This document shows, piece by piece, positions 1-11,280 of a stretch of DNA of 64,000 nucleotides; the stretch's first letter is position 1; the number at the start of each line of letters is the position of its first letter. This DNA is from Tethya wilhelma. Its lineage: Eukaryota > Porifera > Demospongiae > Tethyida > Tethyidae. The notes under the pieces were generated by a model. The model did not search any database. It saw only the letters and a program-made list of their open reading frames with translations, and was not told where the DNA came from. Location of the stretch: assembly GCA_964030475.1 (NCBI GenBank), contig CAXIPT010000001.1, positions 3,137,075 through 3,201,074 of the forward strand, given 5' to 3'. The translations under genes were made by a program, and so were the position numbers.

Positions 1-310
1 TAATGTATAGTGTACTATAAGATATCTGGTGGGTATGACTTGTCACAAATGTCATTAATGTGAATTGTTTAGTGGGTAAAGGAAGTAAAACTAATAATTA
101 TACAAGTTTTCCCATTTTACTTGAGACTAGAGATGTTGCTGTTTGTGCAGAGGAGGCACAACACGAGCAAAACAAATGGGTGCATGCCTTTGCTGCAAAA
201 TGTTATCATACGATCAGAATGCAGTCAACCGAGTTGCCTGTAGGCCCACTTGTGTTGTGCCTGGGGAAGAGAATGTATAGTTACACCAAATATCTTAACT
301 CGTAGTAGTC
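1..310. other. Intergenic, 3' flank of AGMO-like copy 1
   Basis: No gene recognised. A short open frame at 60-305 on the plus strand has no recognisable domain. From about 270 the sequence is near-identical to 3120 onward, so the copy-1/copy-2 repeat of the neighbouring AGMO-like genes extends slightly past their stop codons. Confidence 0.5.
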
Positions 311-2497
311 TTACTGGAGGTCAAGCATCAGTCCAAAGTTAGTGAGTGCAAGGAAGAGATAGGCAACACACACCAACACCACCAAATACGGCATGCTGTT
401 CTTATATTTGGGGAGTTCTTGCGATAGATACAGCACCAGAACAAAGTGGACAACACAGTATGTTTTCAGCCACAGAGGCACTTGTCGATCATAAGGTTTC
501 TCATCAGGGCTGACCTATATGTTTCCACATAAAATCTCTCAATCTAGGTCAAAGTGATTTATTGCCAGCATACCTCAGGGATATCCTCAATGCAACCCAA
601 TCTGGGTTTACCAGGACTCCAGCCCGGCTCTTTGAAAAGAAAGCAGAGTTTGTTCCACAGTCCTTTATGAGACCAAACATTCTTGCATAGGTAGAGAAAA
701 TGATGGATTTGGGCCCAGAAAGGATCCCAGGTTCCAAGCGGATGGACCAATCCATAGATCACTTTCTCTTTCTCTGGCTGAAATGTGCCAAACATTCGAT
801 CCCAGATGATGAGCACACCAGCTGTGTAGGGAAATGACAAAGGCCCATTGTGTTTGAACATAGACATGTACAATAGACAATGCAGAACTAACCATAATTT
901 TTGTCAATGCAATAAGGATTTCTTCCATGGTGTACTCTGTGATGAGATGGTGTGTTGAGAACCAACTCCAATGGTCCCAGCCAATTAATGACCTCAGTGT
1001 GAATCCAGAACTGGTAGAGCAAGTTGAACTGCTTGTGTACCAGATAGGGAGTCGGGGGTACTAGCAGAGCCATAGGAAGATAGAAGAACTAAAGAAGAAG
1101 AAAAATAGATGGCTGTTGGCATCAATAACCCGTGATGCAATTTACCCATGATGTAAATTTCTGCATTGTCGGTTGCCTTAGAGCTGTTGTTAGATTGTAC
1201 TCTTCAGAGCTATGGTGGACTTGGTGAGCTGCCCAGAACAGGTTTATCTCTACATGGACACAAATTTATAACTAGTGACGATGTCTAAACATCAAAGGGG
1301 CGAGCCATAATCATTGCTATGTGGTAAATTTAAAGATTAAGATAATGTAAATTACATCAATAGTTATTGATGCTACCTACTATACAACACATAAAAATAC
1401 AAAAGCTGAATAATCAAAACCTTGAACAAATGAACTGAAACTTGAAAACGTATATATACAGCATGACTCACTGTCACTGAGCAGCACGATCCAATTGCTA
1501 ATTGTTCAAGAACTGACAGACAGGTAAATGTGCTAGTATAGGCTGAGCCAGCAGTACTATATACCTGTTCTTTTTTGCCTCTTTTCTCTACTCAGCTGTA
1601 CGGGTCTCTCTACAGTCTCTGGTCATTGGCTCAGTTTCGAGTCTTTTACCTAAAAAAAGGGCACCAACTCGGCAAGCATTTAAGTTTACTTTCTTTTCAG
1701 CTCTAGCAGCAGCTTTTTCAGTCACTGGATGACTCACTGATCAAACTTCTCTGATCTCTGAAGTGCAAAATCACGATGAACACGTGTACCTACGCGCATG
1801 CGCTGTAAAGCTGAACAGGCAATGATCGTCAAAAACATAACCTACAGTTAAACAGAGGACGTACGCCAGACTATACAATATATAGAAAATTTTGCCGTTG
1901 ACTACACTAGTGTGGGGCTCGCTCCGGCTCGCCCCAATTATGGAATTAGCTTGCATTTATATAAAAATTATAGAACTGTGTAATAACTTCATACCGTGGG
2001 CCATGCGGTGAAACCAATAGTATCCCAAGTCAACTCCAAAGAATGCAACCCACCATGTGATTGGAGAGTCCCATGGCAACTGGTACAGACAAAACTTCTC
2101 ATGAACCCATGCATATGATGCAATCTCAAATGCCCCAATAACTAATGTCGATTGATGGTGCATTATACCAGCCGAGAGAGAGTTCACAGAATCATTGATC
2201 CTTGGTAGTGGTTTGCTTTGCAGCCATCTTACTACTGCTTCCAGAAAGATGAGTAAGAAGAAGTAAGGTACTACCTGCAATTTATAAAAGTGTGTGTATT
2301 TAATATGCTATGGTGGGTAAGGTGTAGGTGTGGCACACATGTGTTTTACACATTAATAATTATATGCTAACCTTTTGCACATAGTTTGGTACTTCGTGCA
2401 GATGCTCAAAGCTCGATCGGCTAGGAGGGACTAGATAGAACAGTGGGAGTGTTCCATCTACTAACTTCGCTGCTATGCTTCCGTTAGCAGTCTCCAT
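311..2497 (-). CDS. AGMO: Alkylglycerol monooxygenase-like, copy 1
   Basis: Six exons (ATG at 2497): 2372-2497, 1995-2274, 1146-1249, 893-1088, 574-821, 311-514, giving 385 aa. Seen: the fatty-acid-hydroxylase histidine motifs HRMAHE (about 131-136), [10 protein letters not shown] (about 144) and HHRVHHGR (about 219), followed by an [10 protein letters not shown] block, in the order and spacing of AGMO (TMEM195). Hydrophobic segments flank them. Known for the family: ER-membrane, di-iron, tetrahydrobiopterin-dependent cleavage of the O-alkyl bond of ether lipids. The protein is shorter than the human one (about 445 aa), mostly at the C terminus. A closely related second copy lies immediately upstream on the same strand. 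Intron 2 (1250-1994) is much longer than in copy 2. AGMO rather than a sterol desaturase is favoured by the exact HRMAHE/HQ.HHSSE motifs. Confidence 0.9.
1250..1994. other. Intron 2 of AGMO copy 1, unique segment
   Basis: This 745-bp intron has no counterpart in copy 2, where intron 2 is only about 32 bp and contains an N. It holds a perfect NRF1-type palindrome GCGCATGCGC (1794-1803) next to a CACGTG E-box (1782-1787), and a GC-rich patch near 1915-1935. No coding exon was found. Confidence 0.5.
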
Positions 2498-3156
2498 TCA
2501 TTTGTCTCTGTGTTTGTTTTTGAATTTTCTTCAGGCCCCGCCCTATATACTTGTATCAAGAGTACATATTATATAAATCAGGGAAGGGAATTATGTACTT
2601 GATTATGTACTCTTGCTTGTATTTAATTATGTATGAATGAAAGGAAAATTGTATTGAAACTCCCTATGGGTAACAATGCCAAGATAATCCCTGACTGACT
2701 ATTACCATCAACTCTGGCCCCCTACTAAAGTGGAGAAAACTTGTTTTTACAATAATTATTAGTGCAGCAATACGTACACTACAGGGTGTCATAACAGACA
2801 GAAAATAAAACAACACACACGTACAATATTATTGTTAAAGTGTCTTTTCTTTTGTAAGTTGTTTCATTGTGATTCCACTCCAAAGTACAAGTGAAAAAAC
2901 ATTGATAACTCTAAAAATAGCCAAAGCTACCCACGGCAAACCTATGGTGTAGAGGAACATGTATCAACATTCAACAATTGTGCAAAGAACAGGTCTAGTT
3001 TACCGGTGTGAATCTGCTGTTGGAGCAGTAGAAAGTCAACTAGGGTAACACCAAGCAGTCTTGCAACTTCAATCTTTGCACATTTTTGTCTAGATGATGC
3101 ATGGTGGTGGGGGAGAGATTGTATAGTTACACCAAATATCTTAACTTGTAGTAGTC
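2498..3156. other. Intergenic between AGMO copies
   Basis: AT-rich and without a coding signature. It presumably holds the promoter of copy 1 (5' of 2497) and the 3' UTR of copy 2. Nothing else was recognised. Confidence 0.4.
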
Positions 3157-4604
3157 TTACTGGAGGTCAAGCATCAGTCCAAAGTTAGTGAGTGCAAGGA
3201 AGAGATAGGCAACACACACCAACACCACCAAATATGGCATGCTGTTCTTATATTTGGGGAGTTCTTGCGATAGATACAGCACCAGAACAAAGTGGACAAC
3301 ACAGTATGTTTTCAGCCACAGAGGCACTTGTCGATCATAAGGTTTCTCATCAGGGCTGACCTATATGTTTCCACATAAAATCTCTCAATCTAGGTCAAAG
3401 TGATTTATTGCCAGCATACCTCAGGGATATCCTCAATGCAACCCAATCTGGGTTTACCAGGACTCCAGCCCGGCTCTTTGAAAAGAAAGCAGAGTTTGTT
3501 CCACAGTCCTTTATGAGACCAAACATTCTTGCATAGGTAGAGAAAATGATGGATTTGGGCCCAGAAAGGATCCCAGGTTCCAAGCGGATGGACCAATCCA
3601 TAGATCACTTTCTCTTTCTCTGGCTGAAATGTGCCAAACATTCGATCCCAGATGATGAGCACACCAGCTGTGTAGGGAAATGACAAAGGCCCATTGTTTG
3701 AACATAGACATGTACAATAGACAATGCAGAACTAACCATAATTTTTGTCAATGCAATAAGGATTTCTTCCATGGTGTACTCTGTGATGAGATGGTGTATT
3801 GAGAACCAACTCCAATGGTCCCAGCCAATTAATGACCTCAGTGTGAATCCAGAACTGGTAGAGCAAGTTGAACTGCTTGTGTACCAGATAGGGAGTCGGG
3901 GGTACTAGCAGAGCCATAGGAAGATAGAAGAACTAAAGAAGAAGAAAAATAGATGGCTGTTGGCATCAATAACCCGTGATGCAATTTACCCATGATGTAA
4001 ATTTCTGCATTGTCGGTTGCCTTAGAGCTGTTGTTAGATTGTACTCTTCAGAGCTATGGTGGACTTGGTGAGCTGCCCAGAACAGGTTTATCTCTNTTAA
4101 ATACACTGTCATACAACAACTTTACCATGGGCCATGCGGTGAAACCAATAGTATCCCAGGTCAACTCCAAAGAATGCAACCCACCATGTGATTGGAGAAT
4201 CCCATGGCAACTGGTACAGACAAAACTTCTCATGAAGCCATGCATATGATGCAATCTCGAATGCTCCTATAACCAAAGTCAATTGCTGCTGCATAGTACC
4301 AGCCGTGAGAGAGCTAATAGAATCATTGATCCTTGGTAGTGGTTTGCTTTGCAGCCATCTTACTACTGCTTCCAGAAGGATGAACAAGAAGAAGTAAGGT
4401 ACTACCTGCAATAAAGTGTGTGTCCATATGCCATGGTGGGTAAGGTGTAGGTGTGGCAAAAGGCAAGTGAGAGCTGACCTTTTGCACATAGTTTGGTACT
4501 TCGTGCAGATGTTCAAAGCTAGATCGGCTGGGAGGGACTAGATAGAACAGTGGAAGTGCTCCATCTACTAACTTCGCTGCAGTGCTGCTGTTAGCAATCT
4601 CCAT
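3157..4604 (-). CDS. AGMO: Alkylglycerol monooxygenase-like, copy 2
   Basis: Six exons (ATG at 4604): 4479-4604, 4126-4405, 3990-4093, 3737-3932, 3420-3667, 3157-3360, also 385 aa, with the same histidine motifs as copy 1. Exons 3-6 match copy 1 almost base for base, whereas exons 1-2 differ at about 10% of residues (for example INDSISSLT versus INDSVNSLS). The single N at 4096 lies in intron 2, two bases outside the exon-3 boundary; the acceptor AG itself is intact. The 5' half may be a true paralogue or a divergent allele, and the 3' half may be a second haplotype of copy 1 joined at the N. Function as for copy 1. The ATG faces NIFK across 181 bp. Confidence 0.8.
4096..4096. other. Single-N assembly join
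   Basis: Isolated N between exon 3 and exon 2 of AGMO copy 2. It is the point where near-identity with copy 1 exons 3-6 stops and more divergent sequence begins. Confidence 0.8.
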
Positions 4605-4785
4605 CTGTATTTTCTATCATCCACCACCACTCTTCAGCCTTCTAATTATGCGGAAAAGGATAATAAAAATAAATTGTAATTGGTTTTTCCCAAATAATGC
4701 ACACCACCGGCCACGTTTTGCCTAGCCTGCAAATATTCTTGTGTCTCTCTTTCAGGGCCCCCATTGATTCGTCTTTGCAGTGGTG
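4605..4785. promoter_or_regulatory. Bidirectional promoter AGMO copy 2 / NIFK
   Basis: 181 bp between two divergent start codons. It holds both 5' UTRs and promoters. No TATA box was evident. Confidence 0.6.
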
Positions 4786-7230
4786 ATGGAGGGTGCTGTG
4801 CTATCACTGGAGACTAGTATAGACCCTGACCTCACAGATAAAGCCAAGAGGAGGATTGAAAAGAAGAGAAGAAGGCGTGAACGTGCACTTCACTCACCAG
4901 AACCCATGAGACCTGGTGTAGTGTACATTGGCCATATTCCTCATGGATTCTATGAAGAGGAAATGAAAGCTTATTTCACTCAGTTTGGCACTGTGAAGAA
5001 AGTAAAGATGTCTCGAAGTAAAAAGGTATGACTCTGGACGTACGTGGCTATACAGTACCGTCATGTCAGCTAGTACATGTGTGAAGAGGATATGCAATTG
5101 TCTGAAGGCTCATACCTACTTAATAATTAGCAGTATTCTTAGTCTCGCTGGCTGGACGTTCCGAGAGGGAGGAAAAAGAACGTATGGTAACTGTATGCCA
5201 CTTTTCATGTGTAATCGCAGAATGGTGCGACTGCCAATCAGATTTCAGTATTTTGTAATTTCAAATTTAATGAGGTAGATTTTCCCACCAAATCTGAAAC
5301 TAACCAATCATATTGTTTTGTCATGTGAGACCGTAGTGCTGTATAATCATCATCACGAATAGTCCCATGTCCACAAGCTTTGTAAGACAGAACTGTTCAC
5401 TGTTGTGTGTAGAAGATGGCTCAAACACACGATTACTTCACACTCCAGTACACTAAGGAGAAAGCTGCAGCTAAACTGAAGTCTTCAGGCCAAGCAAAAT
5501 TTTATTTCATGTAACAGGATGCCCTTATGTCATTCCAATGAAACTCTGATTGGCCCACAGTTACCACACATTCCCCCTCCCCTATCGGAATACCTAGCCA
5601 GCAAGATAACAGTATTCTTGTTGAAATTACGTAGTATAGATTCAATATTGATAATTTGATTGAGAAATTGTCAAATTCCTTCTGAGTTGTTGTAAGTGTG
5701 TTGTTGTTTGTTTATTTTCTCAATCTAGACTGGTCGCAGTAAAGGATATGCCTTTGTACAGTTTGCTTGTGATGAAGTGGCCAAAATAGTTGCACAAACT
5801 ATGAACAACTATCTCATGTGCAATAAACTGTTAAAATGTAAGTGGGTTTTCTGAACACTACAAGCACTTCTGATTGAGCATAGATTTACACACTAGCTAC
5901 ATTCCTGTGTACTACAAAACATGTGTACCACAATCCAATAGAAATTTATCATGTGTTTTACTCAGGATACTGGCTACTTCTGTCTTTGTTAGTCAAGCCT
6001 CGGCACGTGCGTAGCACGTGCAGAGGATTACGGTAGTCGTTTTGTCTGTCTGTCTGTCTGTCTGTTCCATCGAAATCTCAAGAAAGGCAGCTCTAGCGAC
6101 AAAATTGATGGCACTTACGTTCATAACTCTGAATGATCTTGTAAACAGATGTGTTTTGCTGTCCAAAACACTGTAGTTGCTGTGATTTGAGGCTTTTGTG
6201 CTTCTTTGAGCGCTTTGCTTCGAGGCCACGCCTACTAATTTGGTGTGCGTTATCTAGAATCAGCTGCTGTTACTGTTAGTCAGTGTTGTTTGGCAAGACA
6301 GGCACTAGCAGGAGTTGGCCTGCTTTCTATGTAAGCATACAGGGCATACATACATTTTTACATAATTGTAGCCTGTGAGCTAATGCATCAGTGGACTATC
6401 TGACAGCAGCTGTCATAGCAAAGCTCATCGTCTGGTTCATCATCTGCCACGGTGACATTTGCTGCTTCACCACAGTTAGCTATGTGGCTAACTTAGCGTA
6501 TTGTGACTGGACAACTCAGTCACTTTCAGCCGGGCCTACATGCCTCAGTGGGCCTACTAGTAGGTGAATAATTATGATGACATTCTTACTGTGCTAGCTA
6601 GTTGAGTGTGCCGAGGCTTATGCACCATCGGTGCCTTCATTTAGTTGGTATTCTGCTGACTATATCATATGATCGTTTTCACACGTTCCTTTCACACAGG
6701 TCAGTATGTTGAACCAGTTCATGTGCACAGAGGTATGCTGGCAAAAGGAAGGAGAAAATTGCGAGAGATCAGAGCAAGTGAAAGACTTCAACAGGAACAG
6801 CGAATTCACAACCAGGTACATTGTTGATGTTGTACAAACACACTGAACAACACTTAACCTTTGTGTTAATTGTACACCTTGTAAAATGCACTGGTAATCA
6901 AATCAACATTCCAATGTGTATAGCATTACCATCACATGTCACTAGTACTGGGAATGGAATGACCCTTGCTGGCATACCTTCACTGGGTGTGTGTACATGA
7001 CATTGTGTGTATTTACATGTGTGTATTTGTATTGTCACATGCAGGGCCGAAGCTTGTCTCAACACAGGAAGAGGTTATCTAGACTACTCACTTTAGAAAA
7101 GAAAAAGCGAGATAAGTTAAAATCTGTTGGCATCGACTATGAATTTCCTGGATACTCTGCTGCTGTTCAGCACACAAAAGAACACAAGAAGCCTGAACAC
7201 ATTGTATTCAACAATGATGACTATGAATAG
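4786..7230 (+). CDS. NIFK: NIFK/Nop15-like nucleolar RRM protein
   Basis: Four exons: 4786-5025, 5729-5837, 6700-6815, 7045-7230, giving 216 aa. The first ATG is 4786; the upstream in-frame codons are GTG. Seen: a basic KKRRRRER stretch, then one RRM with RNP2-like [10 protein letters not shown] (about 44-53) and RNP1-like SKGYAFVQF (about 84-92), then an Arg/Lys-rich tail ending [10 protein letters not shown]. The RRM position and basic flanks match NIFK (MKI67 FHA-interacting nucleolar phosphoprotein) and yeast Nop15, which act in 60S pre-rRNA processing. The FHA-binding region of vertebrate NIFK is not evident, so an ancestral ribosome-biogenesis role is inferred. Introns 1 and 2 each carry a mobile element. 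Confidence 0.88.
5131..5619. mobile_element. Non-autonomous MULE-like element in NIFK intron 1
   Basis: Element body 5141-5609 (469 bp), flanked by a perfect 10-bp direct repeat CAGTATTCTT at 5131-5140 and 5610-5619 (target-site duplication). The termini form imperfect inverted repeats of about 60 bp: GCTGGCTGGACGTTCCGA on the left against GCTGGCTAGGTATTCCGA read from the right, continuing to GGTAACTGT on both sides. Long TIRs with a TSD of about 10 bp are typical of Mutator-like elements. No transposase ORF was seen. Confidence 0.7.
5995..6619. mobile_element. TIR element with tgtc microsatellite in NIFK intron 2
   Basis: A 625-bp segment bounded by a perfect 12-bp inverted repeat, AAGCCTCGGCAC at 5995-6006 and its complement at 6608-6619. 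Just inside the left end are a CACGTGC inverted repeat (6004-6021) and a (TGTC)n run (about 6043-6063). No ORF suggests a transposase and no clear target-site duplication was found, so this is a MITE-like element with tentative ends. Confidence 0.55.
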
Positions 7231-7558
7231 CTTGAGTTATTATCGATTACATCATAGTCTTGTGTAACTATAAATAACTTGCCCACCACATTGGCATGCA
7301 ACCTTTCAGAAGCCATTGAGCCTGTGTTGTTGTGAATTTAATAATACATGTAAGCAGACTGATGAAATACCACAGATAGAGGGTAGAGGGGTGTAGGGTC
7401 TAATCATCACTGGATATTAGTGACCCAAATACACACAAAAATAAGAAACAACATTGAAATAGTGTCTAGAGACTACACAGTAGCACACCACAGCTATTCT
7501 TTACACAAACAATGTATAGTGGATAAAAAAGGGAGTTGCTGTTTGAACTCCCACAAGT
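7231..7558. other. Convergent 3' ends NIFK / bZIP
   Basis: 328 bp shared 3' flank of two convergent genes. No coding signature. Confidence 0.5.
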
Positions 7559-9334
7559 CTACTTGTTCACCACAAGGATCTGAGAACTGACCCTGGGAAC
7601 TAGCAAAAGTTTTTCATCCTCTGTAACATGGATGAGGTGAGTTTCACGTGAGACGGGTTTTCCAGTCATTTTTTGCTGGCGCTGGTACACCCTTTCCTCT
7701 GCTTTCAAGCTCCTCTCTTTGAGAGATGTTATCTTTGACCGAAGACGATCGTACTTCTTCTCCAGTTCAACCTTCTGCTGGCGGAGGGAACTCACTTCAA
7801 CATCAAGATCAGTCACTTCCTCACGTTTCCTCTTACGAGCAATCTGAGCGGCCACTTTATTCTTTCCTCTACGACGCCACTCTTTCATGAATGCGACCTC
7901 AATCTCTGTCAGTGAGACCAACTCCAGTAGATGGTTAAACTCTTCAACAGGCATCGAGATGAGCTTGTCGCGTGTGATCGGCTTCTTGTTCATACCAGAT
8001 TGAGGAACGAGCATCTTGTGGAGGATTTCGTCTTCATGCTTCCCAAACAACATTGCGCTCTTTCCTTTTCCACCACCTTTCTCGCTTGTTGCGTCGACTG
8101 GATTTGGCGTTCGAGCAACAACAGGTTTTGTTTCAGGACTTAGTGGTCGAGATTCAATAGCGGTTTCACTTGGAGCAGGAGAAGCAGCTAGTATTCTTGG
8201 TTTTTCTTCTACTGGTGAAGGGGATTCTGTGTTCATGCGTTTAGTTGGTGGTGGTAGCATAAAGTCCATATCAATGTCAGACAAGTCAAACGTCTTCTCA
8301 AAGAGTTCCTTGAGGTGGTCGTCCCAACTGTTAGTACGGGCAACTTGCATTGGATAGTCACTTGTCGGTGAAGGTTGTGAACTCTGTGGCGGACTGTATT
8401 CACCGGCAAGAAAGTCTACAGAAGGTGTCCGAGTTGGAAAGAACCTTGATTCATCTGCTGGAAAATCTACGACTGAGTCGTCACCATTTAACCCGGTCAT
8501 CAAAGGGTCTTCAGCTGGTATGTTGCTCTCCTGTGAAAGAGGAACTTTAGAGAAATCAGCGGGAGCCTCCTTGCTGAAGTCTTGCCAATATTCAATGCCG
8601 GTTTGAGCAGGTAGAGAAGGGGTAGTGTTGTTTGTAAGTTCGAAAGCATCTAAAGAAGGCTGAGAGCCACCAGTGTCCGAGAGGAGATCTAGAGGTGGGT
8701 CTGGAATGAGGTAACTATCTTGAGGCATCATGCTCTCTTTGTTGACAGGCTCTGTTGAAGTCAGCAGAGAGGAAATGTCAAAGTCAAATTTACTACTACT
8801 AAAGATGTTGTCAAAGTCTGAAGAGGGAGCAGCAACCGAAGCTCCTTTCTGAAAGGTATTGGTAGGTTCAGAAAGCTCATGCTTACGACTTGGTCCCGGG
8901 ATTGAGTTTGGTATCATGTTCAATGTGTCCACTGGATACACGTCAATACTGGCATCAATGGAATAGCTTGATGGTGCAGTGGGGACGAAAAGATCTGAAT
9001 ACTTTGTCATCTTGGGCTGAGGATAGTATGGCAAGCTCGATCCATAGTAGCCAGGTGATGGAGGCATCTTGTTGGGAATATCATAAAGATTGGTTGATGG
9101 AGTCACAGAGTGAAACTTGTTGCTGTAGTCCTGCAAAATCATTTGCAAAATGAAACAAGATCAATCTGTATCTGCCCAAATCTCAGGTTATGCTTGCATT
9201 TACATTTGTTGGTGTGTGCAAATTTAATATAACTTTTTGCTAGCACTTACAGTATCAACCTGATTTGCATTTGCAAAATGATGAGATGGCTTGACAATAG
9301 CCGGTCTACGCACAGTCAACGGTCCAATCACCAT
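7559..9334 (-). CDS. CNC-family bZIP transcription factor (NRF/NFE2L-like)
   Basis: Two exons: 9251-9334 (28 codons from ATG at 9334) and 7559-9130; 551 aa. Seen: an acidic, Ser/Pro-rich N-terminal part; a CNC homology region (about 411-446, LISMPVEEFNHLLE); a basic region RRRGKNKVAAQ followed by RKRK (about 447-462); then a leucine-zipper coiled coil and a C-terminal LLLVPR patch like the Neh3 end of NRF proteins. The invariant bZIP Asn (GKNK) and Arg (ARKRK) are present, but the usual QNCR is QIAR, so the redox-sensitive cysteine is absent. I see no DLG or ETGE Keap1-binding motif. Inferred: nuclear activator of stress or differentiation genes, probably dimerising with a small Maf. It shares an upstream promoter region with COPZ. 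Confidence 0.88.
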
Positions 9335-9741
9335 GATGAAGATGATTTGACTAAAATCCGAATAACTTTCACTAAATGGAGAATGTCATAAAATGAGAAA
9401 TATCGCCAGCTTGGTTGTTTTGTTATCTTCAACGCCCCCTCACTTCCTACCACCACATGACTCTGCGGTCTCTAATCTGGAAGAAAAGGTTGACCTTTTG
9501 TACCTGCACGCCCGATTACGGACGGATTACGGAGATATCCAGACAGAAGCTTCTAGAATTATGACGCAATGTTACTAAATTTATTACAATTATTCATGAT
9601 ATTCATTGGCTGATGTCATCAGTCATGCACTGCCACGTCACTGATCAGGCTTTTTTGCTAAGATTTTTGAGAACAGAATTGACTAACTTTTAATAACTCA
9701 GGTGGGGAATAATTAGAAAAGCTGAAGGCCAAGTGCAGCTG
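9335..9741. promoter_or_regulatory. Bidirectional promoter bZIP / COPZ with UPR-type element
   Basis: 407 bp between divergent start codons. It contains TGCCACGTCA at 9631-9640, whose complement TGACGTGGCA fits the XBP1/ATF6 UPRE core, an ATTGG (inverted CCAAT) at about 9605, and a near-palindromic TGATGTCATCA at 9611-9621. The open frame at 9393-9578 looks fortuitous. Confidence 0.5.
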
Positions 9742-10987
9742 ATGGATTCCTTCAACCCAGTGAGTTGAAACAACTCTATGGATATTTTGGTGAAGCAATC
9801 AATAGATCTATTTTGATATGTAATGTGGGTTTAAAATGACAATTAGAAGTTTTATCATTATGGTTTTATGTTTATTCCATATAATTTATCACCTGAATTG
9901 TGCGTTGCACAGGAACCCTCTCTGATAACTGTGAAAGCTGTACTCATCCTAGATAACGATGGCAAGAGGATCGTTTCAAAAGTAGTTATCCCTTTGTTTC
10001 TCAGATAAAATGCTTGTCGTGCAATGTGTGTGATTCCATATAATGCCCATCTCCATTGTCCATCCAGTATTATGATGAAACATTCCCATCCCTCAAAGAA
10101 CAGACTAAATTTGAAGAAGCCCTCTTCAATAAAGCTAGACGATCAAATGGTAAACATTCAATTGCACTGGTTTGTGTGCATAGACAAAAGTAGTGTTACA
10201 ATAATGATTAACTTGTTTGTGAAGATGAGATACTGATGCATGATGGTGTGACAGCAGTCTACAAGACAAATGTAGATTTGTTCTTCAGTGTCCTGGGAGC
10301 TCAAAATGAAAATGAGGTATGTCGTAATAATTATATACAAGATCTGAAAATAAAAATTTCTTATACTGATGTGACATTAATATCTGATCTTTATTTCATC
10401 ATTTTAGTTGATGCTGGTTGGAGTTCTAAATGCACTGTATGACTCAATCAGTCTTCTCCTAAGGTGAGTAATGATAGGTAATTGTTATCAAATTAAGTTT
10501 CATTAGGATGTGACGGCTTCTGTGGGCATTCTTGCTTACCACACTCCTTCTAACTCACCAGACGTAACGTTGAGAAGAGGAACCTCCTGGACCACTTAGA
10601 TGCTGCATTTCTAATCATTGATGAGCTCATTGATAAGGGGTAGGGCTACATGTGTGTGTGCATGCCTGCATGGGCTATTGTGTGGGTTGGTGATAGAACA
10701 CTTCCTGTTGTGGTTACTTTCATTCAATTAAAGATTTATTTGTGTCCAGGGTTATTGTGGAGACTGACCCAAGTGTTGTTCTTCAAAGGATTGCTATCAA
10801 GGTGCAAATAATTGTTTTTTTAATTTGCTTGCAACATTTTCTCGTGTGTGTGTAGCAGTACATGTGTGATCCTTCCTAATTTTGTTCTTTTGTTTTTCAG
10901 GGTGATGACGGAGCTTTCACTGAACAATCCATGAAGCAAGTGTTTCAATCTGCCAAGGAGAACTTGAAATGGTCTATACTCAAATAG
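9742..10987 (+). CDS. COPZ1: Coatomer subunit zeta
   Basis: Eight small exons: 9742-9759, 9913-9981, 10068-10149, 10225-10316, 10408-10463, 10562-10639, 10750-10801, 10901-10987; 177 aa, the length of COPZ1. Seen: an EPSLITVKAVLILDNDG start, YYDETFPS, NVDLFFSVLG, LDHLDAAFLIIDELID and a C-terminal ENLKWSILK, all colinear with the longin-fold zeta-COP. Exon 1 encodes only six residues (MDSFNP) and was set by phase and by alignment to the human N terminus. Known role: small subunit of the COPI F-subcomplex, Golgi-to-ER and intra-Golgi vesicle coat, partner of gamma-COP. Introns are 80-180 bp. Confidence 0.95.
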
Positions 10988-11280
10988 CTATCCGTGTCTA
11001 TTTACATGCACAGTTGCAATCATGCCAATTATACAGTGTATATTAATATTTTGATTGAAGAAACAGAATAATATTGATTTTGTTAAAGGTCAAATTTCAA
11101 ATTTAACTTAGGTATAATATAAGAGAATTCACACAATCAATGTATAAGTATAATAGTACGTGTCTGCAATGAAACTAGTACTGTGTGCACCTAAGAGTCA
11201 TCATTATAACAGAAAAGTAGTGACATGTATGTATATTGGTAATTTTGGTGAAGATGATTAGTGAACAGTCCTAATGATTA

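Noticed and set aside
60..305. 81-codon plus-strand open frame at the left edge
   Set aside because: No recognisable motif, and it partly overlaps the repeated 3' flank of the AGMO copies.
4780..4785. GTG GTG codons as NIFK start
   Set aside because: The first in-frame ATG is 4786; non-ATG initiation is not needed.
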